50,047 nt of DNA from Sedimentisphaerales bacterium (GTDB lineage: Bacteria; Planctomycetota; Phycisphaerae; Sedimentisphaerales; Anaerobacaceae): contig JAFGPS010000120.1 of the NCBI GenBank assembly GCA_016936075.1, positions 1-50,047 of the forward strand. The letters are read 5' to 3'. The translations under genes and the position numbers were made by a program. Under the pieces are notes generated by a model that made no database searches, had not been told where the DNA came from, and saw nothing but the letters and a program-made list of their open reading frames with translations. Every line of letters starts with the position of its first letter. Position 1 is the first letter of the stretch. This document shows, one piece after another, positions 32,563 through 43,200 of this stretch.

Positions 32563-34086
32563 TTATAGGTCATGTCCGCAATAAGAAAGGTTGAAACTTT
32601 TATTACATAACGGAAAATCTGATATCTGCTGATTTCTCATTGCCATAGATAAACCAAGCCAGTTATGAAATGATGGGTCAGTAATCTTATAATGACTTAA
32701 AGAGCCATTCTTGTCGGTGATACCAACGTGACATATTTCACCTCTCCAACCTTCAATCAGGCTTACACATAATTTGTCAGGTGCGGGCTGTTTTTTATCT
32801 TTTGTTATCAGTACCTGAGGATATGCTTTTATCTGGTCAAGTATGAATGAGATCGATTTTTGTATTTCGAGCCATCGTACATAAGCTCTCGCAAAAACAT
32901 CTCCCTTATGCCAGCTTGATACCGGTATTTGCGCATATCTAAAGATACCAGCAGGGAAATTAAATCTGCAATCGATTTCCTCGCCGCAAGCTCTGGCCGG
33001 TACGCCTACAAGACCGAGTTCCCTGCAAATCTCAGGAGAAACAATACCTGTATCTTCAAATCGAGCCAATACAGATGATGTATTCCATAGCAGTTTCACA
33101 GCGACTTCTACATCTTTTTTTAATTCGATAAGTTTTTTGGCAAGCAAATCCGCAGTTTTTGCATTTATATCGTAGTTTACTCCTCCAGGCGAAACCAGAC
33201 CTCTGCCAAAACGATTGCCGCAGAGAAGGGCAGTCAAATTAAGAAAGTCACCACGAATTCTGCCGCAAAATGAAGATGTCGGCAAATAGCCAATATCACC
33301 GGCAAGTGCCCCTAAGTCGCCGGTATGATTAGCAAGTCTTTCTAACTCGAGTGCTATGCCGCGAAGTGATTGTGCTTCAGGTGAAACCTGATTATTACTG
33401 AGCGATTCTATAAGGTGACAATATGCGGTTGTATGTCCTATCGTAGTATCACCCGCGATAGTCTGCATATAATACAGCGTCTTTTTATCCAGACCTTTGA
33501 GAAGTGTACGTTCTATCCCGCGATGCTGGAAACCAAGCGATATTTCGAGATTCAAAACATTCTCACCGTGACACTGGAAACGAAAATGTCCCGGTTCAAT
33601 TATACCAGCATGTACAGGGCCAACCGCTACTTCGTGTATTTGTTCACCTTCAACTTGGAAAAAATCCATAACAGAAGGTTTGATTTGTTCATTTTTATTT
33701 CGGTTCCAGGCATCGCGGCTATCTATATATGATTTATGAAAACGAACTGGTTTAAGCCAGGGATGTCCCTCTGGTACAATTGCCCATTGTTCTGCGATTT
33801 CACGTTCAAATAAGTGTGCCTGTGCGCAGTCCGGAGTAAGCGAAGGATACTTATCATAAACTTCGGATGATAAGGCGGAAAGTTTACCCGATTTATCATC
33901 GGCAAGAATCGCATAAAGATAAAATGAACTGGAATCTGACGGCACAGCAAAAAAAGAAACTATTCTTTTTCTTGATGCAACATCTTCTATGACAGTGTTC
34001 CTGAATTTGTTGATATTAACAACTGGAATCTGTTTAATATCAATTGCATGGCAGTTATAAAACGAAATTGAATTTGAATTCTCCAT
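32563..34086 (-). CDS. hyfG: HyfG/HycE-like large subunit lacking all NiFe ligands (Ehr type)
   Basis: It encodes 507 residues. The first ~140 residues are NuoC-like (30 kDa); the rest is NuoD/HycE-like (LEISLGFQHRGIERTLL, LELERLANHTGDLGALAGD). True hydrogenases have a CxxC near residue 211 and another near the C-terminus. Here the first reads TIAGDTTIGHTTAYC, and the second reads ITDPSFHNW where DPCxxC would be expected. All four NiFe-binding cysteines are absent, so it cannot hold a NiFe centre. This is the defining trait of 'energy-converting hydrogenase-related' (Ehr) complexes, which have a known membrane arm but unknown substrate. The gene is one base from the hyfF-like gene, in a tight operon. 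Confidence 0.85.
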   Translation of the reverse strand: MENSNSISFYNCHAIDIKQIPVVNINKFRNTVIEDVASRKRIVSFFAVPSDSSSFYLYAILADDKSGKLSALSSEVYDKYPSLTPDCAQAHLFEREIAEQWAIVPEGHPWLKPVRFHKSYIDSRDAWNRNKNEQIKPSVMDFFQVEGEQIHEVAVGPVHAGIIEPGHFRFQCHGENVLNLEISLGFQHRGIERTLLKGLDKKTLYYMQTIAGDTTIGHTTAYCHLIESLSNNQVSPEAQSLRGIALELERLANHTGDLGALAGDIGYLPTSSFCGRIRGDFLNLTALLCGNRFGRGLVSPGGVNYDINAKTADLLAKKLIELKKDVEVAVKLLWNTSSVLARFEDTGIVSPEICRELGLVGVPARACGEEIDCRFNFPAGIFRYAQIPVSSWHKGDVFARAYVRWLEIQKSISFILDQIKAYPQVLITKDKKQPAPDKLCVSLIEGWRGEICHVGITDKNGSLSHYKITDPSFHNWLGLSMAMRNQQISDFPLCNKSFNLSYCGHDL

Positions 34087-34087
34087 A

Positions 34088-35563
34088 TCAATTCCCTCCC
34101 ATTATCACAGCTACATCATGCAGCAGGTTATTAACTACCGGCGGAATATATAATCCAAGCACAAGCGTTAGAATTCCAAGTGCCAATGGCGGAAGAACCG
34201 AGGTAATAGTATCTGGATTAGACTTAACCTCCACGTTGTCATTTTTTTTGCCATGAGCCATATTCAAAAAAGCTATTGCCATACCAATAAATATAAGTGC
34301 AAGGACGACTAAAAAAGCAATCGCGATACCAATTTTTCCCTGTTCAATCATTGATTTGACAATTGTAAATTCACTTAAGAAAATTCCGAAAGGCGGCATA
34401 CCGGTAATAGCCAGAAAACCACCTATCCACAATATGCCTGTAATTGGCATAACAGCCAATACGCCGCTTACATCTTTGGTTGTTTTCGTTTTATAAACAG
34501 CAAGAATGTTACCAGCGGCAAGAAACAACATTGCTTTTGTTAGCGAGTGATTAACTGCATGGAGCATCGCACCGTATGTCGCGCCCGCGCCGATACCAAT
34601 GCCAATTGCTAATATTCCCATGTGTTCGACACTTGAATACGCGAGCATTCTTTTATAGTCACTTTGTCCTAATATGAAGACTGCTGCCCAGCCAATTGAT
34701 ATCAATCCAAACAATAAAAGCAGTTCCTGACAGAATTGTCCAAGACCAGCCGCTAAGCAAACCTGGTAGCTTCTTAATATTACAAGGAAAGCACAATTCA
34801 AAAGCGCACCGGATAATAACGCGGATACCACAGAAGGTGATTCGCTATGTGCATCCGGCAGCCATGTGTGCAATGGCGCCAAACCCATCTTGGTTCCATA
34901 GCCAACAAGGAAAAGAAGGAACGCGGCCTTGAGCCAGGGGACATTCAACAAATGTCCCTGTTGAATCAAAGTGCCAAGGAGTATGGATTTATCATTCGAT
35001 TCTGGAACTGAAGCCGCGATTACAAGAAAGAAGTTACCGAGCAAAGCCAATGCGATACCTACCGAACATATCAGTAAATATTTCCATGTTGCCTCGAGAG
35101 AACGATGATGACGATGGAAATATATCAGGGTCGCCGTTGCAAGAGTAGTTGCTTCCATCGCTACCCACATCAAACCGAAATGCTGGCTTACTGTCACAAG
35201 TGTCATTGTTGTAAGGAAGGCAAGAAGACATGCACAGAAAATTGCTTCAGGAGTATTTGTAAAAAAGACTCCTTCTTCAAAATCCTGTTTCCTTTTTCCC
35301 GATTCACTCGCAAGATATCCGAAAGCATAAAATGAACATGCCAGGAAAAGCACACTGACTATTGTCAGGAATAACAAGCCGGGCTTGTCCAGAAGGAGCC
35401 AGCCGTTAAATAGAGGTTTTGCTTCCTTATGCCAGGCCGTAATAGTTATGGCTGTATGGCAGACAGACGCTGTAATCAGGATAATACGGCGAATGAGATC
35501 GTGCCGTACTGCTAACGACAAAACCGCAGCTATCGCAGGGATCAATAATAACGCATATATCAT
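34088..35563 (-). CDS. hyfF: HyfF-like proton-pumping antiporter subunit (NuoN/MrpD family)
   Basis: It encodes 491 residues and is highly hydrophobic, about 14 membrane helices. The pattern fits HyfF/NuoN/MrpD: the conserved glutamate helix LMWVAMEATTLATATLIYF, the broken helix LVGYGTKMGLAPLHTWLPDA, the SVVSALLSGALLNCA helix, the YSSVEHMGILAIG helix and the lysine-containing NHSLTKAMLFLAAGN. These charged positions form the proton path. It is one of two antiporter-like subunits of the complex; the other is the larger one at 37133. It lies between HyfE-like and large-subunit genes, with gaps of 1-5 bases. Confidence 0.9.
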   Translation of the reverse strand: MIYALLLIPAIAAVLSLAVRHDLIRRIILITASVCHTAITITAWHKEAKPLFNGWLLLDKPGLLFLTIVSVLFLACSFYAFGYLASESGKRKQDFEEGVFFTNTPEAIFCACLLAFLTTMTLVTVSQHFGLMWVAMEATTLATATLIYFHRHHRSLEATWKYLLICSVGIALALLGNFFLVIAASVPESNDKSILLGTLIQQGHLLNVPWLKAAFLLFLVGYGTKMGLAPLHTWLPDAHSESPSVVSALLSGALLNCAFLVILRSYQVCLAAGLGQFCQELLLLFGLISIGWAAVFILGQSDYKRMLAYSSVEHMGILAIGIGIGAGATYGAMLHAVNHSLTKAMLFLAAGNILAVYKTKTTKDVSGVLAVMPITGILWIGGFLAITGMPPFGIFLSEFTIVKSMIEQGKIGIAIAFLVVLALIFIGMAIAFLNMAHGKKNDNVEVKSNPDTITSVLPPLALGILTLVLGLYIPPVVNNLLHDVAVIMGGN

Positions 35564-35567
35564 AAAA

Positions 35568-36212
35568 TTAAACTTTCAACTTCGATAACTGGTCTGTATC
35601 TATATGGTCAAATTCACGATTAATATGAAACATAGTGATACCCATAACGAAAACAGCGACAAAAACATCCAATAAAATACCAAGTTCGACAAAAACAGGT
35701 TGTTTTTCAACCAAAGCAACACCGAAAGTGTATATTCCGTTTTCCATAACTAAATATCCGAGAACCTGAGTAACCGCTTTTTTCCTGCTAACGATTAAAA
35801 ACAGTCCCGACATAATTGTAAAAAAAGCAACTGGAACAATTAAATTGGATTCGGTCGCAACAGGTAAAAGAAGTCGTGAACTGAGCCACAGACATATCAT
35901 GAGAATTACTATTCCCAACGCGATTGACGTTCCATATCCAACGAAAGGTTCAATCTCGCGATTAGTATTCAAATCTCTCAAAGTTCTCCTGAGCAGCCAT
36001 GGAAAAACAAATCCCTTTAAGCTTATTATAGCGATAGAAAAAAATATAAGATGCAGTTCGATGTTATTTATATTAAATAAAAGAGGCAGCAATCCCAATA
36101 CTGTTCCCTGTATAGCTACGACACGAATACAAGTTCCTAACCTGCTCAAGCCAAGCAGTGTAAAATTAGTAAGAACAAGAAATATCATGATTGTATCAGC
36201 GATGTTATTCAT
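35568..36212 (-). CDS. hyfE: HyfE-like membrane subunit
   Basis: It encodes 214 residues with about six membrane helices. It resembles HyfE (a NuoK-like subunit of hydrogenase-4 complexes): GLSRLGTCIRVVAIQGTVLG, FFSIAIISLKGFVFPWLLRR, VLGYLVMENGIYTFG, and LGILLDVFVAVFVMGITMF. The conserved glutamate of the VMENG helix and lysine of the ISLKG helix are typical of the family. It is five bases from its neighbours on each side and is certainly co-transcribed with the rest of the operon. Confidence 0.85.
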   Translation of the reverse strand: MNNIADTIMIFLVLTNFTLLGLSRLGTCIRVVAIQGTVLGLLPLLFNINNIELHLIFFSIAIISLKGFVFPWLLRRTLRDLNTNREIEPFVGYGTSIALGIVILMICLWLSSRLLLPVATESNLIVPVAFFTIMSGLFLIVSRKKAVTQVLGYLVMENGIYTFGVALVEKQPVFVELGILLDVFVAVFVMGITMFHINREFDHIDTDQLSKLKV

Positions 36213-36216
36213 AAAA

Positions 36217-37128
36217 TTACCTTAAGATAAGCACCAGAGCTAAAATCGATAAAATAGTCGCTCCTACGAGAAGCTGGGGGACATGCAGGAGTTTTAATCT
36301 TGCCATTGAGGATTCTATAATACCAACAATCACCGCAAGAAGTATCATAAAAAGTATTGTCACCGGGACGTCAAGTAGTAAATTACCGCTGTGTATCGGC
36401 ATAATAATACCAATGAGTATAGATCCGAGCAGCCACATTTTTACGGCGCTGCTATAAAGAATCATTCCTAAATCCGGGCCGCTGTGGTCGAGTATCATAA
36501 CCTCATGTATCATTGTCAATTCAAGGTGAGTATTTGGATCATCGATTGGTATTCTTGAATTTTCTGTTAAAAAAACAATCAGAATCGCAAAACCGACCAA
36601 CACGAAAACAGGACCAGTGTTAAGCCAAATGCTGAGATTTAGTGATGAAAACATCTGTGACAGAGAAATATAACCTGTATATTTTGCGACCGCCGCAAGA
36701 CCGATTAGTAATGCTGGTTCTGAAAGTGCGGAAAATGTCACTTCTCTGCTGGCACCCATTCCTTCGAAGCTCGAACCGGTATCCATTGCCATAAGAACAG
36801 TAAAAAATCTCGAAAGCCCTAAAAGGTAGGCAAATAAAATCAAATCCCCATTAAAACTTATAATGGTTGGCAAACCTCCGAAAGGAATAATCATTGAACC
36901 GATTAAAACAACAGATAAACCAATAACCGGCCCGGTTCTGAATATCCATGATGTTGTTTTACTGTAAACCGCTCCTTTACGTAATAGTTTCCATATATCG
37001 TAATATAACTGCAATAAAGGCTGTCCCGTTCTGCCCGCGAATTTCGCTTTTGTTCTATTAATAATGCCGAGTAAAAACGGTGCGGCGGCGAGAGCAATAA
37101 TCATATTGAGTAGTTTAAGAATAAGCAT
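36217..37128 (-). CDS. hyfC: HyfC/HycD-like membrane subunit (NuoH family)
   Basis: It encodes 303 residues with about eight membrane helices. Typical NuoH/HycD signatures are present: AGRTGQPLLQLYYDIWKLLRK on the first loop, GMGASREVTFSALSEPALL, ENSRIPIDDPNTHLELTMIH and EVMILDHSGPDLGMILYS. These glutamates line the quinone-side/proton-coupling channel. This subunit links the peripheral arm (hyfG and hyfI) to the antiporter-like subunits. Its presence with one HyfE and two antiporter-like proteins gives a full Ehr membrane arm. Confidence 0.9.
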   Translation of the reverse strand: MLILKLLNMIIALAAAPFLLGIINRTKAKFAGRTGQPLLQLYYDIWKLLRKGAVYSKTTSWIFRTGPVIGLSVVLIGSMIIPFGGLPTIISFNGDLILFAYLLGLSRFFTVLMAMDTGSSFEGMGASREVTFSALSEPALLIGLAAVAKYTGYISLSQMFSSLNLSIWLNTGPVFVLVGFAILIVFLTENSRIPIDDPNTHLELTMIHEVMILDHSGPDLGMILYSSAVKMWLLGSILIGIIMPIHSGNLLLDVPVTILFMILLAVIVGIIESSMARLKLLHVPQLLVGATILSILALVLILR

Positions 37129-37132
37129 AATT

Positions 37133-39112
37133 CTACATCAGTTTCCATATTAAAAGTATCAACAGTGTCAGAGCGATATATAAAACATAAATCTGGAGTC
37201 GGCCATGCTGGAGCCATCGCAATTTGGAAACAAATAAATTAATCAATCTATATACAGGTTTATATATATACTTTTCACCAATATCAGATGTGTCTGAATG
37301 AAAGGCCGATTTAGAAGGAAAAATACCTTTCGAAAGCGAAACATCTTCACGTGTAGGCAGAAAAAGTTTGAACAGGTTCGTAAGAGGCTGTGCGAACGAA
37401 GTAGCTGTATATTGCATTCTTGAGTCCGGCTTAGCATACCCGCAATCCCATGTAACTGTTTCCTTGATGATACGGTCGCGGAGCAGCATTTTACGTAAAA
37501 CCGAAAAACCGATTATCATCACAAATAAAATCAATGATACTAAAACAATATTCCATAATATTGTTGATGCTGCTTCAAGCTCTCCCTGAATATCCTGAAG
37601 CTGAAACGGACTTATTTCTAAAATGACATTCTCTGCGGATTTTATCACAAGCGGTGAAAATATTCCCAAAAGTACACAAAGAAACGCAAGAGTTACCATT
37701 GAGAATTTCATTCCGAATCCGACTTCATGAGCATGTTGAGCACATTCACTTCTTGGAAGGCCAAGAAAAGTTATACAAAATGCCTTTGCAAAACAAGCCA
37801 GCGCCAATCCGCCAATAAGAGACAGGCTGCCTATGACAATCAGGACAAAAATCATTGCTTCAAATCCGCCGCCAATATTGTTCTTGTAAACTCCAAGATA
37901 AATCAGGAACTCACTGACAAAACCATTTAAAGGAGGCAGTCCGCAAATGGCTATAGAGCCGATAAGAAAGGTAAAAGCTGTCCATTGCATGCGCTTAATG
38001 ATCCCACCAAGAGAATCAATATGACCTGTTTTGCAACTATGTAAGACTGCACCTGCACCAAGAAAGAGCAGCCCTTTAAAAGCAGCGTGATTTATCACAT
38101 GAAACAATCCGCCAGTAAAACCAAGTACCGCAAGAACTGGCGAATTCATGTTGATTCCTAACAGGCCTACACCTAATCCAATCGTAATAATGCCGATATT
38201 TTCGACACTGTGATAAGCCAGGAGACGCTTTAAATCATGCTGCGCTAATGCGAAAAGGACACCGAGAATGCCTGCTGTGGCACCAATTAAAATCAATAAC
38301 CAACACCACCAGGCAGGGGGCATACCTAAAATAGTTAAGGCTCTGACCAAACCGTAAATGCCGGTTTTTATCATGACGCAGCTCATGACCGCTGAAACAT
38401 GACTTGGTGCCGCTGGATGAGCATAAGGCAGCCAGACGTGCAGCGGCATAAAACCTGCCTTTGTACCAAAACCGACTATAGCCAATAGAAACAAAATATT
38501 AGCCAGCGACGACGGTACACCTGAAATTTTATCAAAATCCAGAGAGCCTGCGTGGTGCCCAAGTAAAATGAAAAATACGATAAGAAACGCTGTTCCAATA
38601 TGCATTGCAATAAGATATATCAAACCAGCCTGGCGGACTGCCGGCTTCTCATATTCGAATGTAACAAGAAAGAAAGAAGAAAGGGACATTATTTCCCATG
38701 CTATAAGAAACAGTACTCCATTTCTTGCTACAACTACAAGTGACATTCCTATTAATAGTAAATTGTAGAAAAACCATGGCACGCCAAGATTCTTTTGTTG
38801 TCGATATGCTAAAAGATATTCACTTCCATAAATAGAAACGATTGCAGACAAAGCAAGTATTGGAATTAAAAAAAACGCTGATATGGCGTCAATCTGGATA
38901 AAAAAAGAACCAGAAGGTATGCTCCAATTCAAACGTAATGTTTCTGTTTTGCCATGAAGAAGTACCTGAAAAGTTGGGATAATAGCAATAATGCTGCCGA
39001 CAACCGTTCCCATTGCACCAATAAAAGACGCTAAAACGGCCTTTCGGCTGCTAATAAGTGAACCTAAACCACCGACAAAAATGATAAACAGACCCAAAAG
39101 AAAAAGCGGCAT
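37133..39112 (-). CDS. hyfB: HyfB-like antiporter subunit (NuoL/MrpA-like family)
   Basis: It encodes 659 residues, with about 16 membrane helices and a long amphipathic C-terminal segment. Family signatures include LIAWEIMSLSSFFLVTFEY, VGFGTKAGFMPLHVWLPYAH, SHVSAVMSCVMIKTGIYGLV, YHSVENIGIITIGLGVGL and NHAAFKGLLFLGAGAVLHSC. The C-terminal region (about 560-620) includes WDCGYAKPDSRMQYTATSFA, typical of HyfB/HycC. It is the first structural gene of the operon and starts one base after the regulator. It is predicted to pump protons or sodium ions. Confidence 0.9.
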   Translation of the reverse strand: MPLFLLGLFIIFVGGLGSLISSRKAVLASFIGAMGTVVGSIIAIIPTFQVLLHGKTETLRLNWSIPSGSFFIQIDAISAFFLIPILALSAIVSIYGSEYLLAYRQQKNLGVPWFFYNLLLIGMSLVVVARNGVLFLIAWEIMSLSSFFLVTFEYEKPAVRQAGLIYLIAMHIGTAFLIVFFILLGHHAGSLDFDKISGVPSSLANILFLLAIVGFGTKAGFMPLHVWLPYAHPAAPSHVSAVMSCVMIKTGIYGLVRALTILGMPPAWWCWLLILIGATAGILGVLFALAQHDLKRLLAYHSVENIGIITIGLGVGLLGINMNSPVLAVLGFTGGLFHVINHAAFKGLLFLGAGAVLHSCKTGHIDSLGGIIKRMQWTAFTFLIGSIAICGLPPLNGFVSEFLIYLGVYKNNIGGGFEAMIFVLIVIGSLSLIGGLALACFAKAFCITFLGLPRSECAQHAHEVGFGMKFSMVTLAFLCVLLGIFSPLVIKSAENVILEISPFQLQDIQGELEAASTILWNIVLVSLILFVMIIGFSVLRKMLLRDRIIKETVTWDCGYAKPDSRMQYTATSFAQPLTNLFKLFLPTREDVSLSKGIFPSKSAFHSDTSDIGEKYIYKPVYRLINLFVSKLRWLQHGRLQIYVLYIALTLLILLIWKLM

Positions 39113-39823
39113 TTAATTTTTCGCTCCTTTTTCTAAAATAAAATGGTTTTGTTTAAGGCTGGATTCTATTCGAGCTATTCCAGAGAAAATCTCATCCCGG
39201 CTGCCTTGCTTTTTAATAATATCTTTGAATTTGTCATCACGCAGTGTATAAGCCAGCCTGGAAAGTAAATGCAAATGTGTTTTGACTGTAGGACTGATAA
39301 GTGTAAAAAAGCAGTTTACAGGTTTGCCGTCAAGGGAATTAAATTCGATAGGCTTTTCAAGGAAACACAGTGAAACCACAGGCTCAGATATATGTAGAAC
39401 TATCGGATTGCGAACATGAGGTATAGCAATGCCATCACCGATAGCGGTAGAGGCCATAGCTTCTCTTGCTAAAATAATTTGCGTTACAAAATCTTTATCT
39501 ATTTCCGGCGGAAGCTTCATGAGTTCCACAACGTTTTTTATAGCAGATTCCTTTTTTTTACCTTCGACGCGATAATATATTCCGCCAAAGTTAAGTGCTT
39601 CCAAAAGGCTGTACATTGGAATGTCAGTGTTTTCAGGCTCATGGAATAAATCTGCAGAAACATTGATCTGGCGGGATGTTACCCATTCCAGCAATTCAGA
39701 CCGGTTAAAACGGTATTGCTCACCAATTTTATAAACTGGGATTTCACCCTTTTTTAACCATCTATAAATAGTCTTTTCATTTACCTTTAACAGGTTTGCT
39801 ACATCTTTTACAGTTAGTTGCAT
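39113..39823 (-). CDS. HTH-PTS EIIA fusion regulator of the Ehr-type operon
   Basis: ATG 39823 is chosen; an in-frame GTG at 39832 is possible but has no ribosome site. It encodes 236 residues. Residues 1-52 are an excisionase-type helix-turn-helix (LTVKDVANLLKVNEKTIYRW). Residues ~85-230 are a PTS EIIA (fructose/mannitol, PtsN-like) domain. The phosphorylated-histidine site is visible as IGDGIAIPHVRN, and TVKTHLHLLSRLAYTLRD matches the second conserved block. EIIA domains receive phosphate from HPr-like donors, so the protein may control the Ehr operon according to carbon or energy state. It is one base from the hyfB-like gene and would be the first gene of the operon, under the promoter at 39873. 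Confidence 0.85.
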   Translation of the reverse strand: MQLTVKDVANLLKVNEKTIYRWLKKGEIPVYKIGEQYRFNRSELLEWVTSRQINVSADLFHEPENTDIPMYSLLEALNFGGIYYRVEGKKKESAIKNVVELMKLPPEIDKDFVTQIILAREAMASTAIGDGIAIPHVRNPIVLHISEPVVSLCFLEKPIEFNSLDGKPVNCFFTLISPTVKTHLHLLSRLAYTLRDDKFKDIIKKQGSRDEIFSGIARIESSLKQNHFILEKGAKN

Positions 39824-39872
39824 ATTTCTCACAATATGGACATATGTACCTTTATATTAGACATCTTTGGAC

Positions 39873-39901
39873 ATGCTATGTAAGTAGTCATAAAATGTCA
39901 A
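39873..39901 (-). promoter_or_regulatory. Predicted sigma70-type promoter of the Ehr-type operon
   Basis: Read on the minus strand: TTGACA (39901-39896), a 17-base spacer and TAGCAT (39878-39873). The -35 is perfect and the -10 matches four of six. It lies about 50 bases before the regulator start. A palindrome ACATATGT just downstream (39839-39847) could be an operator. Confidence 0.6.
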
Positions 39902-40241
39902 TTATATTTTTCTGAATTTTAAATAAATGTGAATCAAAACGATATCTCTCTGGATTACATCCAAAAAGGTTTGAGTTAAGTCGAACGCTATCAAGGGCAG
40001 TTAGTCGAACCAAGTTACAGGTTTTTTAAGATTCTGGCTGATAATACAATAAAATTGTTGTATTTATGCAGGAAATACTATTATCTCCAAAATGACTCCA
40101 ACATCGAAAAGATTTCATAGTAATAATTAAAAGCATCCCATTTTCCATGCCAACTAATTAGATTATTAAGTAATTTTATTAAAAATAGGATCAAATGTCC
40201 GCTCTCATGTTTAAGCTCTGATTTCTAAATTTATTGCGGTA
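39902..40241. other. Intergenic region
   Basis: No gene is seen. A short imperfect direct repeat, GTTAAGTCGAAC and AGTTAGTCGAAC, lies near 39975-40010. The rest is AT-rich and separates two minus-strand genes. Confidence 0.4.
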
Positions 40242-43200
40242 TTAAGGAGTTAGGTTTTTAGACATACTTGCCTGGTCTGTACCACCATAAGCTCCCATGT
40301 TGATTCGATTGCCATTAGGATAGAGTTCATCACCGACCGGAGAATTAGGATCACCTGCATCTATACAAGGGCTGTGAATGATATCATTCACCCATTCAAT
40401 CGATACTGGATCCCAGCGTCCGGTTTGAGATTGCAGGTGATAGTCACCAGGCACCCAGAAGTCATCATCTTCATTTTCAGGTGTTCCATTGTCACTTAAG
40501 AATCCTTCTAAGAAAAAAAGTGGATCCTCGGAGATATTGTGAAAATTTTGATAAGTCTCCTCGATATTTGAATTGGAGACAATAGAATCATTCGAAAGAT
40601 ATAATTGTTGACTGCCATTTCCCCAAACGATGGAATTGGTGATTGTCAAAGGCATACCTGTAGAAAAAAATACACTGCCATTTTCTGTTACATTGTTCCC
40701 AAAGAATGTGCAATTTCGAATAGTAATAGTGTCATTGGAGTCTCCATTGCACCAGAGGACACCTCCTTTCGACAAAGCAAGGTTCCCTTCAAAAATGCTA
40801 TTTACCACCTCAAGCAGTGCTTGATTGCTGTCTCCTGGGCTATTAAATTGAAATACGCCTCCATTAACGTATATGTTTGATACAAATTGTGATTGGTCGA
40901 TGAAAACAGGGGCATTGTCATATTGTGATATTACGCCTTGGTTGTCTGAAAATGTGCAGTCATGGACACGTAGTTGGGCACTATTTTCGATTACAATTGG
41001 ACGATAGTTGCTCTCGAATAAGCACTTATTCATTGACATGCTTGCACTATTGCCTGTGACATAGATGGCGCTATTGTTGTATGTCATTGCATTGCTAAAA
41101 AATTTGCATTCATCAAGGAACATACTTGTTTCATTATTTTCAGAGTCAATACAAATAGCCCCACCTCCCGCAATTGACTCATTACCATTAAATGTGCATA
41201 GTTTAGCCGTACATATAGCGGTCCCCCTCAAATAAATAGCGCCCCCCAAATAATTTGCTGTGTTACCTTCAAAACTACAGTTTATTAGATACATCGAACT
41301 TGTGGCCTCTATCATCAACACACCCCCTCCATTTGTTGTATTATTATCTACAAAGGTGCAGTTATAAAACTCGGCATGAGTAGCTCTTCTTGAGGATATA
41401 GCACCACCTCTGTTAGAATGATTGTTAATAAATAATGAATTGTATACTTCGAGCGCCACTAATGCGGGTGATCCGGACAAATAGATAGCACCACCTCTCT
41501 GAGGAGAAGTATTACCTTCAAAACGACAGTCACGAATTGTACACTTGACTTGTCCACTCCCTAAGTGAAGCGCTCCGCTGTGTCCAATGGAAATCCCATT
41601 TTCAAATCCCAGGCCTTTGAAATGACAGCTCATATCAGAGGCCACAACTACGCACCCTGCAACTTCGTTGCCATCAATAATGCTCCGGTCATGTCCAGCC
41701 CCTTCAAATGTAACACCCGTATGGTTGGAATCGATGAATATGTTTTCAAAATAGCGACCATCGGAGATATATATAGTATCTTCGTATCCAATCTCAGCAT
41801 ACCTATCGAGTAGCATTTGAATGGAAGCCATGGGGCTATCAGGTGACAAACCGTCATTGTCATTGTTCCCCGGAGCAATACCATTTTCGCTATTCTGATC
41901 GTTGATATAATAGATCATACCCTCGCCAGGGCGATCATATTGAGCCAAAATTGTCATGTTATGGTCAAATTTGAATTGCAATTCATTGCTTTTGCTTATT
42001 AACTCATCATTTGTGTCTATCCAGCCGGCGAAATCAAGCCCGTCGATGTTTTGAGGGACGATAATCTCGAATATACTGTTACGCACAGCAGAGCAGATTA
42101 ATTCTGTTTGATTGCAGTGGGTTCCTTCTATAGGCACCTTGTAAAGGGGCCAAGACTTTATAGTCAGTTCACCCATACTTGCAATGGTAAAAGACTTCTT
42201 TGATTCACTTGATAGTTTAGTATTCGAGGTTGATAAGACTCGAACTTGATAATTTGAGCCATTTTCCAGTGGGCATTGGGGCCATATGAAGCAGCCCGCG
42301 TTATACGGCAGGTTATTAGCATCAGGTATAGGATACCAATTTTGTCCGTCATCATCAGAATATTCCAGATAAACTGTATTCTCTGGAGAAAATGCACCAG
42401 CCGCATTCCAACGGATATACAAATCAGAGCCATTATCAATGATTTCATTTCCCTTGGGAGAAATCAATTGAAATGTCTTTTTGGTCTGCTTGTGGCACAC
42501 GAGGGCCGGATCCCCTAGAAGAACAAATATATATTGATGCCAGAGATACGACTCGTTAACGGAAGCCTGTGAAGCCCTTGCTGTTAAGCAAGCACGATAG
42601 GCATCTCCAAGACGATAGTGTTTCTCCTGGAACATGTTTTGTAGAATCTGGTCCCAATGAAGTGATCCTGATGTTGAACGTGAACTTCCAAATAAAGCGA
42701 TAGCGCCGCCGTTGGGATTTTGAATCAATGCTTCACAAAGGGTAACATCATGCTTCTGGTAATACGCCGTCCCACAACCGCGTGCAAAAATAATAGATGG
42801 AAGCAAATTTCTTAATCTGCTTGCTCGTATAGGGGTAAGAGTATCAACCCTATCATTTTCGTCGTCCTCAAACCACCAGCTACTGGCATTTGATTCTTGC
42901 CAATAGTAAACGTAGTGGAAGCCTATATTCAATACGTCACTGAGTATAAATCGAGTGATATCATAATCGCCAAAACGATTAGTATCCCAACTTGTATTTG
43001 TGTTATAAAGCACATTTAATTTGCCAGGCTGCCAATAAGGTTGAATGATATCATAAAATATGTCAGTCATTTCAACCTCTTTCCCACTGACGGGATCATG
43101 GTCGCGATAACGCTCCGGGCGCCCAGGGCCCTCATAATAAGTATCATATCCCACCCCCGAAAGCAAAAGCATCGAATCAACAAACTCATCTTTGTTTATA

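Noticed and set aside
32563-34086. Functional NiFe hydrogenase-4 or formate hydrogenlyase
   Set aside because: All four NiFe-ligating cysteines are missing in the large subunit, so hydrogenase activity is not expected.
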